Source: Streptococcus pseudopneumoniae (lineage in GTDB: Bacteria; Bacillota; Bacilli; Lactobacillales; Streptococcaceae). Taken from it: 64,000 nucleotides of DNA. Shown piece after piece: positions 46,393-53,891 of the stretch. How positions within the stretch are numbered: position 1 is the first letter of the stretch; each line of letters opens with the position of its first letter. Location: positions 1 to 64,000 of the forward strand of contig NZ_JUQX01000029.1 of NCBI RefSeq assembly GCF_001074565.1, given 5' to 3'. The translations under genes were made by a program, and so were the position numbers. Under the pieces are notes generated by a model. It was not told the DNA's origin. It did not search any database and saw nothing but the letters and a program-made list of their open reading frames with translations.

Positions 46393-46620
46393 GTGCCGAA
46401 AATGACATTGAGAGCAATAAGAACAAATTATAACTTATCTGCCAAAGAAGTTGCTGATAAACTTAACATTCATCAACAAACATTGTTGAAGTATGAGCAT
46501 GATAGTTCAAAAATTCCAATGGATCTTTTAGACAAACTTGCTCGACTATACAATGTCGATAAGGATTTTATTTTTTTAGGCAAAAAATACGAATTAAATC
46601 ATAGTTTAGGAGAAGTATGA
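46393..46620 (+). CDS. XRE-family helix-turn-helix protein
   Basis: 75 residues starting with GTG (GGAGG ribosome site seven bases upstream). The HTH is LSAKEVADKLNIHQQTLLKYEHDSS (residues 15-39), followed by the usual DLLDKLARLYNVDKDFIFLG. Probably a transcriptional regulator of the early region or a Cro-like antagonist. Overlaps the replication gene by four bases (ATGA). Confidence 0.82.
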   Translation: MPKMTLRAIRTNYNLSAKEVADKLNIHQQTLLKYEHDSSKIPMDLLDKLARLYNVDKDFIFLGKKYELNHSLGEV

Positions 46621-47468
46621 ATGAACAATATTTCACAGAGATAGACATGGATAATCACGAAAGATACTTTAAGATTCCGTATCGGCTGATAGAAGATGAT
46701 TATTTTTCAGATTTAGACCCACTGGCTGTTATGGTTTATGGTATTTTGACCGATCGTATTTCATTATCTCGAAAAAACAAGCAACATTTTACTGACAAAG
46801 ATGGATATTTGTATGTTGTAGCTACTAACGAAGAAATTGGTAAGTGGATAAAAAAAAGCGAGCCAGTTGTAATCAAATTAAAAAGACAACTGATAGAACA
46901 CGGCCTGTTGAAAGAAAAAAGGCAGGGCGTTAGATTAGCGAATTTACTATATCCTCAGAAAATCAGAACTAAAGAAACTTTAGTTCAAGAACTTAAAAAT
47001 ATTAAGGGGAGAACTAAAGAAACTTTAGTTCAAGAACTTAAAAATATTAAGTCTAACCAACCTGATAATAACCATCCTTATATAACCAACCTGAGTGAAT
47101 CAGATGGGGCTGGTGCTAATAATCTATATAGTATAGAGGACGCCCCCGCAGAAAATGACTTGGGAATTGTTCATGATTGGATATTTTCAGAGTTTGGACG
47201 ATACCCGACACCATTTGAAATCGAGGACTTGAAGGCTTTCTTACAAGACCATAAGAAAGAGGTTATCAAGTTAGCAATCAAGGAATGTGTTGGGAATGGT
47301 AAGCCTTATTTCAAGTATCTTGAGAGCATCTTGAGAGATTGGAAACAGAAAGGTTTAACGACTGTTGAATTGGTAGAGAATAGGCAGAAGCCTACTCGGT
47401 CAAATAGTAAGTCAAATGGTCGCTTGAAATTGTCCGATGATGGATTTGATCCACGGCTTGGATTTTAG
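46617..47468 (+). CDS. Phage replisome organiser (RepA-N/DnaD-like)
   Basis: A 283-residue replication initiator. The N-terminal part (about 15-115) is a winged-helix initiator domain (RYFKIPYRLIEDDYF, LAVMVYGILTDRISLS, KRQLIEHGLLKEKR); the C-terminal part (about 175-250) is a DnaD/DnaB_2-like domain (VHDWIFSEFGRYPTPFEIEDL). Between them is a perfect duplication of RTKETLVQELKNIK. Pairs with the DnaC-like loader encoded next to recruit the host helicase. The duplicated DNA is a candidate origin. Confidence 0.85.
   Translation: MNEQYFTEIDMDNHERYFKIPYRLIEDDYFSDLDPLAVMVYGILTDRISLSRKNKQHFTDKDGYLYVVATNEEIGKWIKKSEPVVIKLKRQLIEHGLLKEKRQGVRLANLLYPQKIRTKETLVQELKNIKGRTKETLVQELKNIKSNQPDNNHPYITNLSESDGAGANNLYSIEDAPAENDLGIVHDWIFSEFGRYPTPFEIEDLKAFLQDHKKEVIKLAIKECVGNGKPYFKYLESILRDWKQKGLTTVELVENRQKPTRSNSKSNGRLKLSDDGFDPRLGF
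46965..47051 (+). repeat. Tandem 45-bp repeat with dyads inside the initiator gene (candidate phage origin)
   Basis: Two identical 42-bp copies (46965-47006 and 47010-47051) separated by GGG. Each contains AACTAAAG-AAA-CTTTAGTT and AGTTC-AA-GAACT dyads in an AT-rich context. The period is a multiple of three, so the frame is kept. Origins inside initiator genes are known in lambda and several Gram-positive phages. Confidence 0.6.
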
Positions 47469-47477
47469 GAGGTGCGC

Positions 47478-48332
47478 ATGCAAGTAGTATCAAGCAAAGA
47501 ATTGCAAGAAAGAGCCTTGCAGATTGAGACGTTAAAACAACAATGCCCAAAGCATGAAGGAGTTTATATGTGGCGGTCTGTCAATCCTTGCACTCACAAC
47601 ACGCTGACCTATTGTCCTGAATGTGTTCAAGAAACCATCAACCAGAACGCAAGCGAGCAGTTAGCTATTGCTGAAGCTCAAATCAGAGATACGAGGTCTT
47701 ACTCTCTCTTTATGAAAGAGAGCATCATCCCAAACGATTTGAAAAATGCGACTGTTGGAAATTTTGAAATCCACACAGAGCAGGATGCTGCAGCAGTCAA
47801 TTTCGCTAAGCGGGTCACGGCTGACTATGTGAAAGAACGTTACGAAGGGAATACGATCATCAGCGGACCGCCTGGAGTTGGTAAGAGCCATCTTGCTATT
47901 GGGATAGCGAAAACCTTAAACGAGAGCTTTCAAATGCTCCAAGTCCGCAAATCGGTAGTCTATATGCCGTCCATGGAACTGTTCTCTCGGATGCAAGAGG
48001 CTTTTCAATACAAGGATTCAAAGTGGGAGAAACGCTCAGTTGTGAAGTTCCTGCAAGGTGTCGACTTCTTGATTTTGGACGACCTCGGCAAAGAGTCGAG
48101 TGTTGGTAATGAAATCCGACAAGGGAATAACTGGATGCAAAAAATCCTGTATCAAATTCTTGAAAACAGGACGAATACAATTATCACAACTAATTTTGAG
48201 GGTAAGCACCTCAAAGAACTTTACGAGCAGAGTCTCGTTGACAGAATTACGAAAGGAAACATGAAAACAAATGCCTTTAAGTTCAGCAAAGACACAGCTT
48301 CAAGACGCTCTTTGTCAGCAACTGGCTACTAA
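47478..48332 (+). CDS. DnaC/DnaI-like helicase loader ATPase
   Basis: 284 residues. Walker A SGPPGVGKSHLAIGI (about 120-134), Walker B FLILDDLGKES, sensor-like TNTIITTNFEG. An N-terminal segment has Cys/His (CPKHEG, CPECVQ) like DnaI zinc-binding regions. Start at 47478 chosen: AGGAGG lies five bases upstream, while the GTG at 47472 overlaps that site. Loads the host replicative helicase with the replisome organiser upstream. Confidence 0.9.
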   Translation: MQVVSSKELQERALQIETLKQQCPKHEGVYMWRSVNPCTHNTLTYCPECVQETINQNASEQLAIAEAQIRDTRSYSLFMKESIIPNDLKNATVGNFEIHTEQDAAAVNFAKRVTADYVKERYEGNTIISGPPGVGKSHLAIGIAKTLNESFQMLQVRKSVVYMPSMELFSRMQEAFQYKDSKWEKRSVVKFLQGVDFLILDDLGKESSVGNEIRQGNNWMQKILYQILENRTNTIITTNFEGKHLKELYEQSLVDRITKGNMKTNAFKFSKDTASRRSLSATGY

Positions 48333-48489
48333 AGAGCGGCAGCAGATTATTGATCAGTTTGAAAGCCAATTTTACAAACTATCAACTCTGCTTAAGGAGA
48401 GGTTGCTGATTACGACAGACGAGCGGTTCACAAATAAGATGAACGAGCTGACGTATTATGCGACAAATGGAAGCGTCTATACGACATGA
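48271..48489 (+). CDS. Small phage protein overlapping the helicase-loader 3' end
   Basis: 72 residues; overlaps the loader gene by 62 bp in another frame and then is the only open frame up to 48489. AAAGGAAAC ribosome-like sequence about 12 bases upstream. Helical, no known domain. Confidence 0.5.
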   Translation: MPLSSAKTQLQDALCQQLATKERQQIIDQFESQFYKLSTLLKERLLITTDERFTNKMNELTYYATNGSVYTT

Positions 48490-48568
48490 AAATAAAAGCA
48501 CCTGACGGCAATCAGGCGCATACTTAAATATTCAATTACAGTATATCACAGAAAGAGAGGAATTGCCA

Positions 48569-48847
48569 ATGGCTTTGGAATTGTTTGGAGAAGATTTCAA
48601 AAATGAACTACTGGAGGAGCTTGTCCAGTTGAATGTGAAAGCTATGACTGAAGCTAAACTACGAGTCGCAAGAGGTACAAACTGGGCTTCAATCAAAGAT
48701 GTTCAAGAAAAGACAGGTTGGGGGCGCAAGAAAATTGAAGATTTCAGAGACGCAGGGAAATTCCGCTATCAGCAAAATGCAAAAGGTGGTAAGTATTTAT
48801 ATGACTTAAACGACGTACTTCGGTTTCAAAGTCAGTTAGCAAAGTGA
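48569..48847 (+). CDS. Excisionase-like / helix-turn-helix phage protein
   Basis: 92 residues. The C-terminal half (SIKDVQEKTGWGRKKIEDFRDAG then YLYDLNDVLRF) resembles a MerR/excisionase winged helix reading a hinge. Start at 48569 with GAGAGGAA eight bases before; an in-frame TTG at 48563 is less likely. May be the Xis partner of the integrase or a transcription factor. Confidence 0.6.
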   Translation: MALELFGEDFKNELLEELVQLNVKAMTEAKLRVARGTNWASIKDVQEKTGWGRKKIEDFRDAGKFRYQQNAKGGKYLYDLNDVLRFQSQLAK

Positions 48848-48854
48848 GGGGAAA

Positions 48855-49040
48855 ATGAATCTATTAGCAAGATTAAAAAACTGGTTATCTAAAGAACTCA
48901 ACACCGATTGGAGAATCGTTGCATTAGACTTAAACCAGGCGTTAATTGAGACGCAAGAAAAATTACAAGAAGCAAATCAGCGTATAGCTGATCTAGAAAA
49001 AATCGTAGCAATCTACAAAGAAAAGGAGAAAACAAGATGA
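48855..49040 (+). CDS. Small coiled-coil phage protein
   Basis: 61 residues; N-terminal amphipathic segment (MNLLARLKNWLSKEL) then a coiled coil (LIETQEKLQEANQRIADLEKIVAIYKEKE). GGGGAAA ribosome site. Stop overlaps the next start. Function unknown. Confidence 0.55.
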   Translation: MNLLARLKNWLSKELNTDWRIVALDLNQALIETQEKLQEANQRIADLEKIVAIYKEKEKTR

Positions 49041-49249
49041 TGGAATACTTATATTTCGTGACAATCGTAGGAATCGCGCTATGGTCGCTGGTAAATAAAC
49101 TGGATGAACACGCTGAAATGAAAAAACAAGATAGTCAGCGAATAGCGAGTAATATCACACGGATGAATCTGAGAAATTCAGATAAGCAATTTACTTATGA
49201 TGTAGAACCACCTGTGGGACTCGCAAAAGGTGTAGAAGAAGGAGTTTAA
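49037..49249 (+). CDS. Small membrane-anchored phage protein
   Basis: 70 residues: one N-terminal membrane segment (YLYFVTIVGIALWSLV) and a polar C-terminal tail. Overlaps the preceding coiled-coil gene by four bases. Function unknown. Confidence 0.55.
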   Translation: MMEYLYFVTIVGIALWSLVNKLDEHAEMKKQDSQRIASNITRMNLRNSDKQFTYDVEPPVGLAKGVEEGV

Positions 49250-49253
49250 AATA

Positions 49254-49373
49254 GTGACGATTAATAAACTAGAAATCGAAAATGTCAAGCGTTTTAAACC
49301 GGTAGAATTTGCAAGCGCCGCCCAACAAAGACACGCTGAAACAGTCGCACCGACTTTGCAAGGTGGATTTTAA
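49254..49373 (+). CDS. 39-residue remnant or mini-protein resembling an AAA/SMC-like ATPase N-terminus
   Basis: GTG start four bases after the previous stop; the sequence TINKLEIENVKRFKPVEF is the typical first beta-strands of RecF/SbcC-like phage ATPases, but Walker A never follows and the frame ends after HAETVAPTLQGGF. In related phages an ATP-binding protein often lies at this site, so this may be what deletion left. Confidence 0.45.
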   Translation: MTINKLEIENVKRFKPVEFASAAQQRHAETVAPTLQGGF

Positions 49374-49394
49374 AAAAACTAAAGGAGAACAATC

Positions 49395-49742
49395 ATGAAA
49401 AAAACAGAAACTTTTATCGTATTGCGTAACAAAAAAACAGGTAACTTTTTATCGAAATATAAAAGCAAAGAACAAACTCTTGCTTATTCTGTAGAATATA
49501 CAGAAAATTTGGCTCGTGCTGCTAAAAATGAAGTTGAAGCAACAAAAGTACAAATTGAAGATTTTGCAAAACTAGCGAATGCATTAAATTGTGAATTGCT
49601 CGAAGTGACTGCAACGTATGAGCTCAAAACACTTGACGGTGAAGAACCAGAATTGATTGAAGGAACTGAAACATCGGATGAAGAAGAATTTAAAAGATTC
49701 TTAAAAATGTTAAAAGCTGGGATGGAGGATGCTCATGTTTAA
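49395..49742 (+). CDS. Phage protein, DUF2483-like
   Basis: 115 residues, AAAGGAG ribosome site. Begins with a beta-rich part (TFIVLRNKKTGNFLSKY), followed by helices and a very acidic C-terminus (DGEEPELIEGTETSDEEEF). Resembles small proteins found beside recT in Gram-positive phages; the DUF assignment is tentative. Confidence 0.5.
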   Translation: MKKTETFIVLRNKKTGNFLSKYKSKEQTLAYSVEYTENLARAAKNEVEATKVQIEDFAKLANALNCELLEVTATYELKTLDGEEPELIEGTETSDEEEFKRFLKMLKAGMEDAHV

Positions 49743-49851
49743 CTACGACAGGGATATGATGCAGCCGCCAGAAGAACGAGAAGAACTTGACCCTAGCGAG
49801 TATGTGAATATCGGATGCGGTCAGTATCGATATGTAGGTGATGAAGTATGA
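49735..49851 (+). CDS. Tiny phage protein
   Basis: 38 residues (MFNYDRDMMQPPEERE...), GATGGAGGA ribosome site within the preceding gene, overlapping it by eight bases and the next gene by four. The tight overlaps on both sides support translation. Function unknown. Confidence 0.45.
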   Translation: MFNYDRDMMQPPEEREELDPSEYVNIGCGQYRYVGDEV

Positions 49852-50027
49852 TTCAGGAGCTACACGAAGAAATCGACAATTGGAGAGCCGAGTATATTCA
49901 TCTTGGAATTGAACTCGGAAAAATCATCAACGAGCAACAAGATATTATTTTGAAATTGCAAAACGAAAATCGACGCTTGAAGCGTCAAAATTGGAACTTT
50001 AAGAAAACGAAAGGTAGAAGAAAATGA
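49848..50027 (+). CDS. Small coiled-coil phage protein before recT
   Basis: 59 residues with a leucine-rich coiled coil (IIILKLQNENRRLKRQ-like) and basic C-terminus. Overlaps the previous gene and recT by ATGA junctions, typical of a coupled early operon. Confidence 0.5.
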   Translation: MIQELHEEIDNWRAEYIHLGIELGKIINEQQDIILKLQNENRRLKRQNWNFKKTKGRRK

Positions 50028-50953
50028 CAAACGAACTAACACAGAAGCAAGTTACATCAAATGTTGCGACACGAATCGAAGCGATGAAGGGGGAAGGGCT
50101 CCTAATCGCACCGAATTATAGCGTTAGCAATGCCTTGAGCTCGGCATACTATGCTCTAAAAAATTCTAGTAGCGGGAATTTGCTCCAGCAATGCACTCAA
50201 GACAGCGTTTATAATACATTGTTAGAAATGGTAACCCAAGGACTAAGTCCGGCTAAAAAGCAATGTTACTTTATCAAATATGGTTCGGATGTTCAGCTTA
50301 GAATGTCGTATTTTGGGACCATTAAAGTTACTAAAGATTTGCAAGAGGTGAAAGATGTTACTGCAAATGTTGTCTACGAAGGAGATACGCTAGAGGTATC
50401 AGTTGAAAATGGGCGTAAGAAGTTAGTCAAACATGAGACGGATTGGCAGAACGCAGATAATCCAATAATTGCTGCTTATTGCATCATCACTCGAACTGAT
50501 GGAGAAGAGTTCTTTGAAGTCATGACTAAAAAACAAATTGACAAGTCATGGTCTAAGGCGAAAACGAAAAATGTCCAAATCGATTTCCCCGACCAGATGG
50601 CCATGCGTACGGTTATCAACCGAGCTGCCAAAATGTTTATCAACACAAGTAATGACAGTGACTTGTTCGCTGGAGCAATCAATAACACAATTGCTGACGA
50701 GTACGACAATGATCGTCAAATGAAAGAAGCTGAACCAGTGAGAGAAGAGGCTGAAACATTAGATAGTATCCTTGGAGCTTCTGAAGAAGTGGCTGAAAAA
50801 CCAAAAAAAGAGGTTATCAACCAGGAGTTGACGACCACAGATACAAGCTACCCAGCAGATGAAGTTCCAGATTTTGATCAAGAAACGGGCGAAGTAATTG
50901 ATAAGGAGCCAGAAAATGGTCAAATGGACATGCTAGAAGGGGAGGATTTCTAA
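50024..50953 (+). CDS. recT: RecT-family single-strand annealing protein
   Basis: A 309-residue recombinase that anneals complementary single strands for phage recombination. The RecT core spans about residues 20-220 (ALKNSSSGNLLQQCTQDSVYNTLLEMVTQGLSP region, YFIKYGSDVQLRMSYFGTIK, FPDQMAMRTVINRAAKMF). The C-terminal 80 residues are acidic and disordered. Works with the exonuclease encoded at 52130. Confidence 0.92.
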   Translation: MTNELTQKQVTSNVATRIEAMKGEGLLIAPNYSVSNALSSAYYALKNSSSGNLLQQCTQDSVYNTLLEMVTQGLSPAKKQCYFIKYGSDVQLRMSYFGTIKVTKDLQEVKDVTANVVYEGDTLEVSVENGRKKLVKHETDWQNADNPIIAAYCIITRTDGEEFFEVMTKKQIDKSWSKAKTKNVQIDFPDQMAMRTVINRAAKMFINTSNDSDLFAGAINNTIADEYDNDRQMKEAEPVREEAETLDSILGASEEVAEKPKKEVINQELTTTDTSYPADEVPDFDQETGEVIDKEPENGQMDMLEGEDF

Positions 50954-50954
50954 A

Positions 50955-52133
50955 ATGACTGAAGAATTAAAAGATGTAACGGATAGTCTCGAGCTCGTTC
51001 CAGTAACAGAGTTAGAAGTCGGCTTCGTCCTGAAAGCGGCCGAAATCGAAATCCAAGGCAAGGAGGTTTTGGAACAAGCTTTAGCGGCATATCAAAAGAA
51101 ATACGCTGGCTATATCGTGACAGAAGAAACCTTGTCAGATGACACCAAAATTAAAGACGAATTGGGACGAGTGCAACGTCAGATTGAACAAGAGCTCAAA
51201 AACCAACTGAAAGACTACTCTAATCCGTTGGACGAAGTGAAAGCATGGGTTAATACTGTATTAGACCCTATCAAAACTTTGCAGACGGACATCAAAAACC
51301 AGATTAAAGAATTTGAAGAAAGAGCGACGGAAGCCCGCAAAGAGACGATCAGAGAAGCCTTTGAAGCAGCAATTGCAGACAGCGGAGTCGACCTTGACAT
51401 CAAGTTGTTTGCCATCTACTTTGACGATCTCAGCAAGAAAAAGTGCTTCATGGCAGACAATGTGCGAATCAATCAAGCGACCTCTAAAATGATTGCTGAT
51501 TTGGTCGCAGAAGAAGCAGAAAAGAAGCAGCAACGTGAAGCTGGTCTTATCCAAATAACAGAAGCAGCTGCTAAGGCCGGATTTGGTCCAGCTGTCTATA
51601 TCCGACTATATGAAGGAGGGGCCAAGCTAGAGGACATCCTGCAAGCTATTTTAGACGATAAAGACCTAGCAGACAAAGCCAAGGAAGAGGAAGAGCTTAA
51701 AAAACGTATCAAGGAAATGACAGCTATTGCAGAGGATAATGATCTAACTCCTCAAAAATACGTTGACATGCTCAAGGAAGGCAAGTCCGTTTTGGATGTT
51801 ATCAATATCCTACACGCAGACGCAACTGAAATGAGACAAGCTCAAGCGGAAACAGAACGAAACACTCAGAATCAGCCAGAATTTGAGCCTGAAACGAGTT
51901 CGGAGGGTAATAGTGCCCACGAACAAGGAGTAGGCCAAAAATCGCAAAATATGGCTTCTGATGATGTGGCTAAAAAATATGGTTATCGATACCAAAATAT
52001 GGAAATTATTTTCCCTGAAAAAAATATGCGTCAAGTCAAAGAGCAATTCAAGGCTATTTCTCAAGAGTTAGGGATTATTGTCCGAGTAATGCCTGAAATG
52101 GCAAGCAAGGCTGAAAGGGTGGAAATGGAATGA
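50955..52133 (+). CDS. DUF1351 family phage protein
   Basis: 392 residues, between recT and the exonuclease as in many Siphoviridae. DUF1351 region about 15-290: long helices and coiled coil (VQRQIEQELKNQLKDYSNPLDEVKAW). The C-terminal domain (VAKKYGYRYQNMEIIFPEKNMRQVKEQFKAI) is a separate small module. Presumed role in phage recombination; mechanism unknown. Confidence 0.8.
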   Translation: MTEELKDVTDSLELVPVTELEVGFVLKAAEIEIQGKEVLEQALAAYQKKYAGYIVTEETLSDDTKIKDELGRVQRQIEQELKNQLKDYSNPLDEVKAWVNTVLDPIKTLQTDIKNQIKEFEERATEARKETIREAFEAAIADSGVDLDIKLFAIYFDDLSKKKCFMADNVRINQATSKMIADLVAEEAEKKQQREAGLIQITEAAAKAGFGPAVYIRLYEGGAKLEDILQAILDDKDLADKAKEEEELKKRIKEMTAIAEDNDLTPQKYVDMLKEGKSVLDVINILHADATEMRQAQAETERNTQNQPEFEPETSSEGNSAHEQGVGQKSQNMASDDVAKKYGYRYQNMEIIFPEKNMRQVKEQFKAISQELGIIVRVMPEMASKAERVEME

Positions 52134-52942
52134 CAATGGATTTACTTGGCAAAGATTACTATTCAGCAGCTTCTGCACGTCGCTACTGGTCTATCTCGCA
52201 ATATAAGCGATTTAGAGAGTGCGAAGCACGGGCGTTGGCAGAGCTGGAAGGAGAATGGGAAGACCAGAGAGACAACACGGCTCTCTTGGTCGGGAACATG
52301 GTCCACAGCTATTTTGAAAGTCCAGAAGTACATAAGAAATTTATGGATGAAAACGCAGATGTCATGATTTCAAAAGCTGGAAAGACCAAAGGTCAGTTGA
52401 AATCCGACTTCTTGGTCGGCCAGCGTATGATTGAGCGACTGGAAGCTGATAAGCAGTTCATGGACTACTATGTCGGCCAGAAAGAGGTTGCTGTTACAGG
52501 CAAAATCGAAGGTGTGGAATTTAAAGGCAAGATTGACTGTCTCAATGTCGAAAAAGGGTATTTCGTGGATATTAAGACCACAAAATCAGACATTGATAGC
52601 ATGGTCTGGGTTCAGGATGAAGCAAGTGGACGAAATATCCAAGTCCGCTGGTTCGAGGCTTGGGGGTATGTCCTTCAGATGGCGACTTACAAGAAGATGC
52701 TAGAAGAGAAGTACGGCAAAGAGTTCACCCCTATTATCTACGCAGTGACAAAAGAGCCGACTCCCGATACAAGAGCCATCGTTTTTCAAACTCAGGAAAA
52801 GCTTGGCTATGAGCTGACTGAACTGTCTATGCTGATTAAGCATCTTGATAAGATCAAGCGAGGCGAAGAGAAAGCGAAGCCATGCGGCCATTGCGAATAC
52901 TGCAAAACGAAAGCGTTGACTCAACGTGTGGAGGTGATCTGA
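52130..52942 (+). CDS. PD-(D/E)XK exonuclease, RecB/Cas4-like, with candidate Fe-S cysteines
   Basis: 270 residues. RecB-family nuclease core: GKIDCLNV (Asp), YFVDIKTTKS (D-x-K) and the QxxxY-like motif LQMATYKKML. Four cysteines are placed as in Cas4/AddB iron-sulphur nucleases: C31 in YKRFRECEARAL, and C252, C255, C258 in CGHCEYC near the C-terminus. Acts as the end-resecting partner of RecT. Overlaps the preceding gene by four bases. Confidence 0.82.
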   Translation: MTMDLLGKDYYSAASARRYWSISQYKRFRECEARALAELEGEWEDQRDNTALLVGNMVHSYFESPEVHKKFMDENADVMISKAGKTKGQLKSDFLVGQRMIERLEADKQFMDYYVGQKEVAVTGKIEGVEFKGKIDCLNVEKGYFVDIKTTKSDIDSMVWVQDEASGRNIQVRWFEAWGYVLQMATYKKMLEEKYGKEFTPIIYAVTKEPTPDTRAIVFQTQEKLGYELTELSMLIKHLDKIKRGEEKAKPCGHCEYCKTKALTQRVEVI

Positions 52943-53187
52943 TGACTGATCCCAAAATTATGAGAGTCGATAGAGAAACATACAAGCTAGGCAAGCGGTC
53001 ATCCCACTTTTGGTCTAGCAATAAAGAGTTGAAATTCTATGAGATTAGGTGTAACTGGGGTGTCAATAGACAGACACAGGCTTTCTATCATGTTTTGGCA
53101 TATAGTCGCACCCAAGCCGAAGAAATGGCTGTGAAAGAATATGCAAGAACCCATCATATTACCGAAAAATGGGTAGTAATCTTTTAG
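52942..53187 (+). CDS. Small phage protein
   Basis: 81 residues; the ATG at 52942 overlaps the exonuclease stop (TGATG) and GGAGG lies eight bases upstream. Aromatic and basic (SSHFWSSNKELKFYEIRCNWG). No known domain. Confidence 0.6.
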   Translation: MTDPKIMRVDRETYKLGKRSSHFWSSNKELKFYEIRCNWGVNRQTQAFYHVLAYSRTQAEEMAVKEYARTHHITEKWVVIF

Positions 53188-53203
53188 AAAAAGCGAGGAA
53201 AGA

Positions 53204-53719
53204 ATGAAAATCTATATTGAACAAGATGATGTAAAATTGAGTTTTGAACGAGCGCAGGAACTTGATTATCAAACCTTATTCAAAGCCTATCAGATGATCA
53301 CAGGGTCTGACGAAATTCTTGAGGATTTAAGTCAGAAAGATCCCGAGAATGCAGGGGCCGTTTTAAAAATTGATGCTGAGAAGTTAGCTGAAATTGATCC
53401 TGTCAATATCAAAGCAGCGAAGGACAAGTTATCTGCAAAATTTAGCGGAAGCACAGCGATTTCGCAGAAACCAAGCGAGAAGGTAGATGTTGATTTGCAA
53501 TGCCCGTTTTGTGGATGTGCGAAGCGGTGGAAAGTCCCATCTTACTTTACATTCATGAATTGCCCTGACTGCCAAGGCTCAATTTTCTTGTCTTGGGCGA
53601 CGGGAGTCAAAGGCGAATTGGATGATAATGGATTTTATTTCAGAGGGGACAACCCGATGAAGTTCAAAGAGCAGACAGATGAATTCGAGGATATGTTTGC
53701 TGTTGAAAAATCAAAATAA
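53204..53719 (+). CDS. Phage protein with C-terminal zinc ribbon
   Basis: 171 residues. N-terminal helical part, then a Zn-ribbon-like CPFCGCAKRW...CPDCQG (about residues 103-128). Possibly nucleic-acid binding. GAGGAAAG ribosome site. Function unknown. Confidence 0.6.
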   Translation: MKIYIEQDDVKLSFERAQELDYQTLFKAYQMITGSDEILEDLSQKDPENAGAVLKIDAEKLAEIDPVNIKAAKDKLSAKFSGSTAISQKPSEKVDVDLQCPFCGCAKRWKVPSYFTFMNCPDCQGSIFLSWATGVKGELDDNGFYFRGDNPMKFKEQTDEFEDMFAVEKSK

Positions 53720-53879
53720 CCCAAAACCAACTATTTCCAAAATGGAAACAACTCAAAATTAAACAAGCCGTGCATTCTTGTAAAACTGCGAACTAGAAAG
53801 CGTCAGTAAAGGTCATGTGACCTTGGACGAGCGACTGCCCGTATTTAGCCAATTATCACAAAGGCAGTCGCGTTTTTTT
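53720..53879 (+). promoter_or_regulatory. Palindromes and terminator upstream of the methyltransferase gene
   Basis: A gap containing two perfect palindromes, TTTCCAAAATGGAAA (about 53735-53749) and AAGGTCATGTGACCTT (53809-53824), then an intrinsic terminator with stem GCGACTGCC (53831-53839)/GGCAGTCGC (53863-53871) and seven Ts (53873-53879). The terminator isolates the methyltransferase; the palindromes are candidate regulator sites. Confidence 0.65.
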
Positions 53880-53891
53880 GAAAATAAAAGA

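Noticed and set aside
46965-47051. CRISPR-like array
   Set aside because: Only two adjacent copies separated by three bases, in frame within a gene; no spacers. No CRISPR array was seen anywhere in the window.
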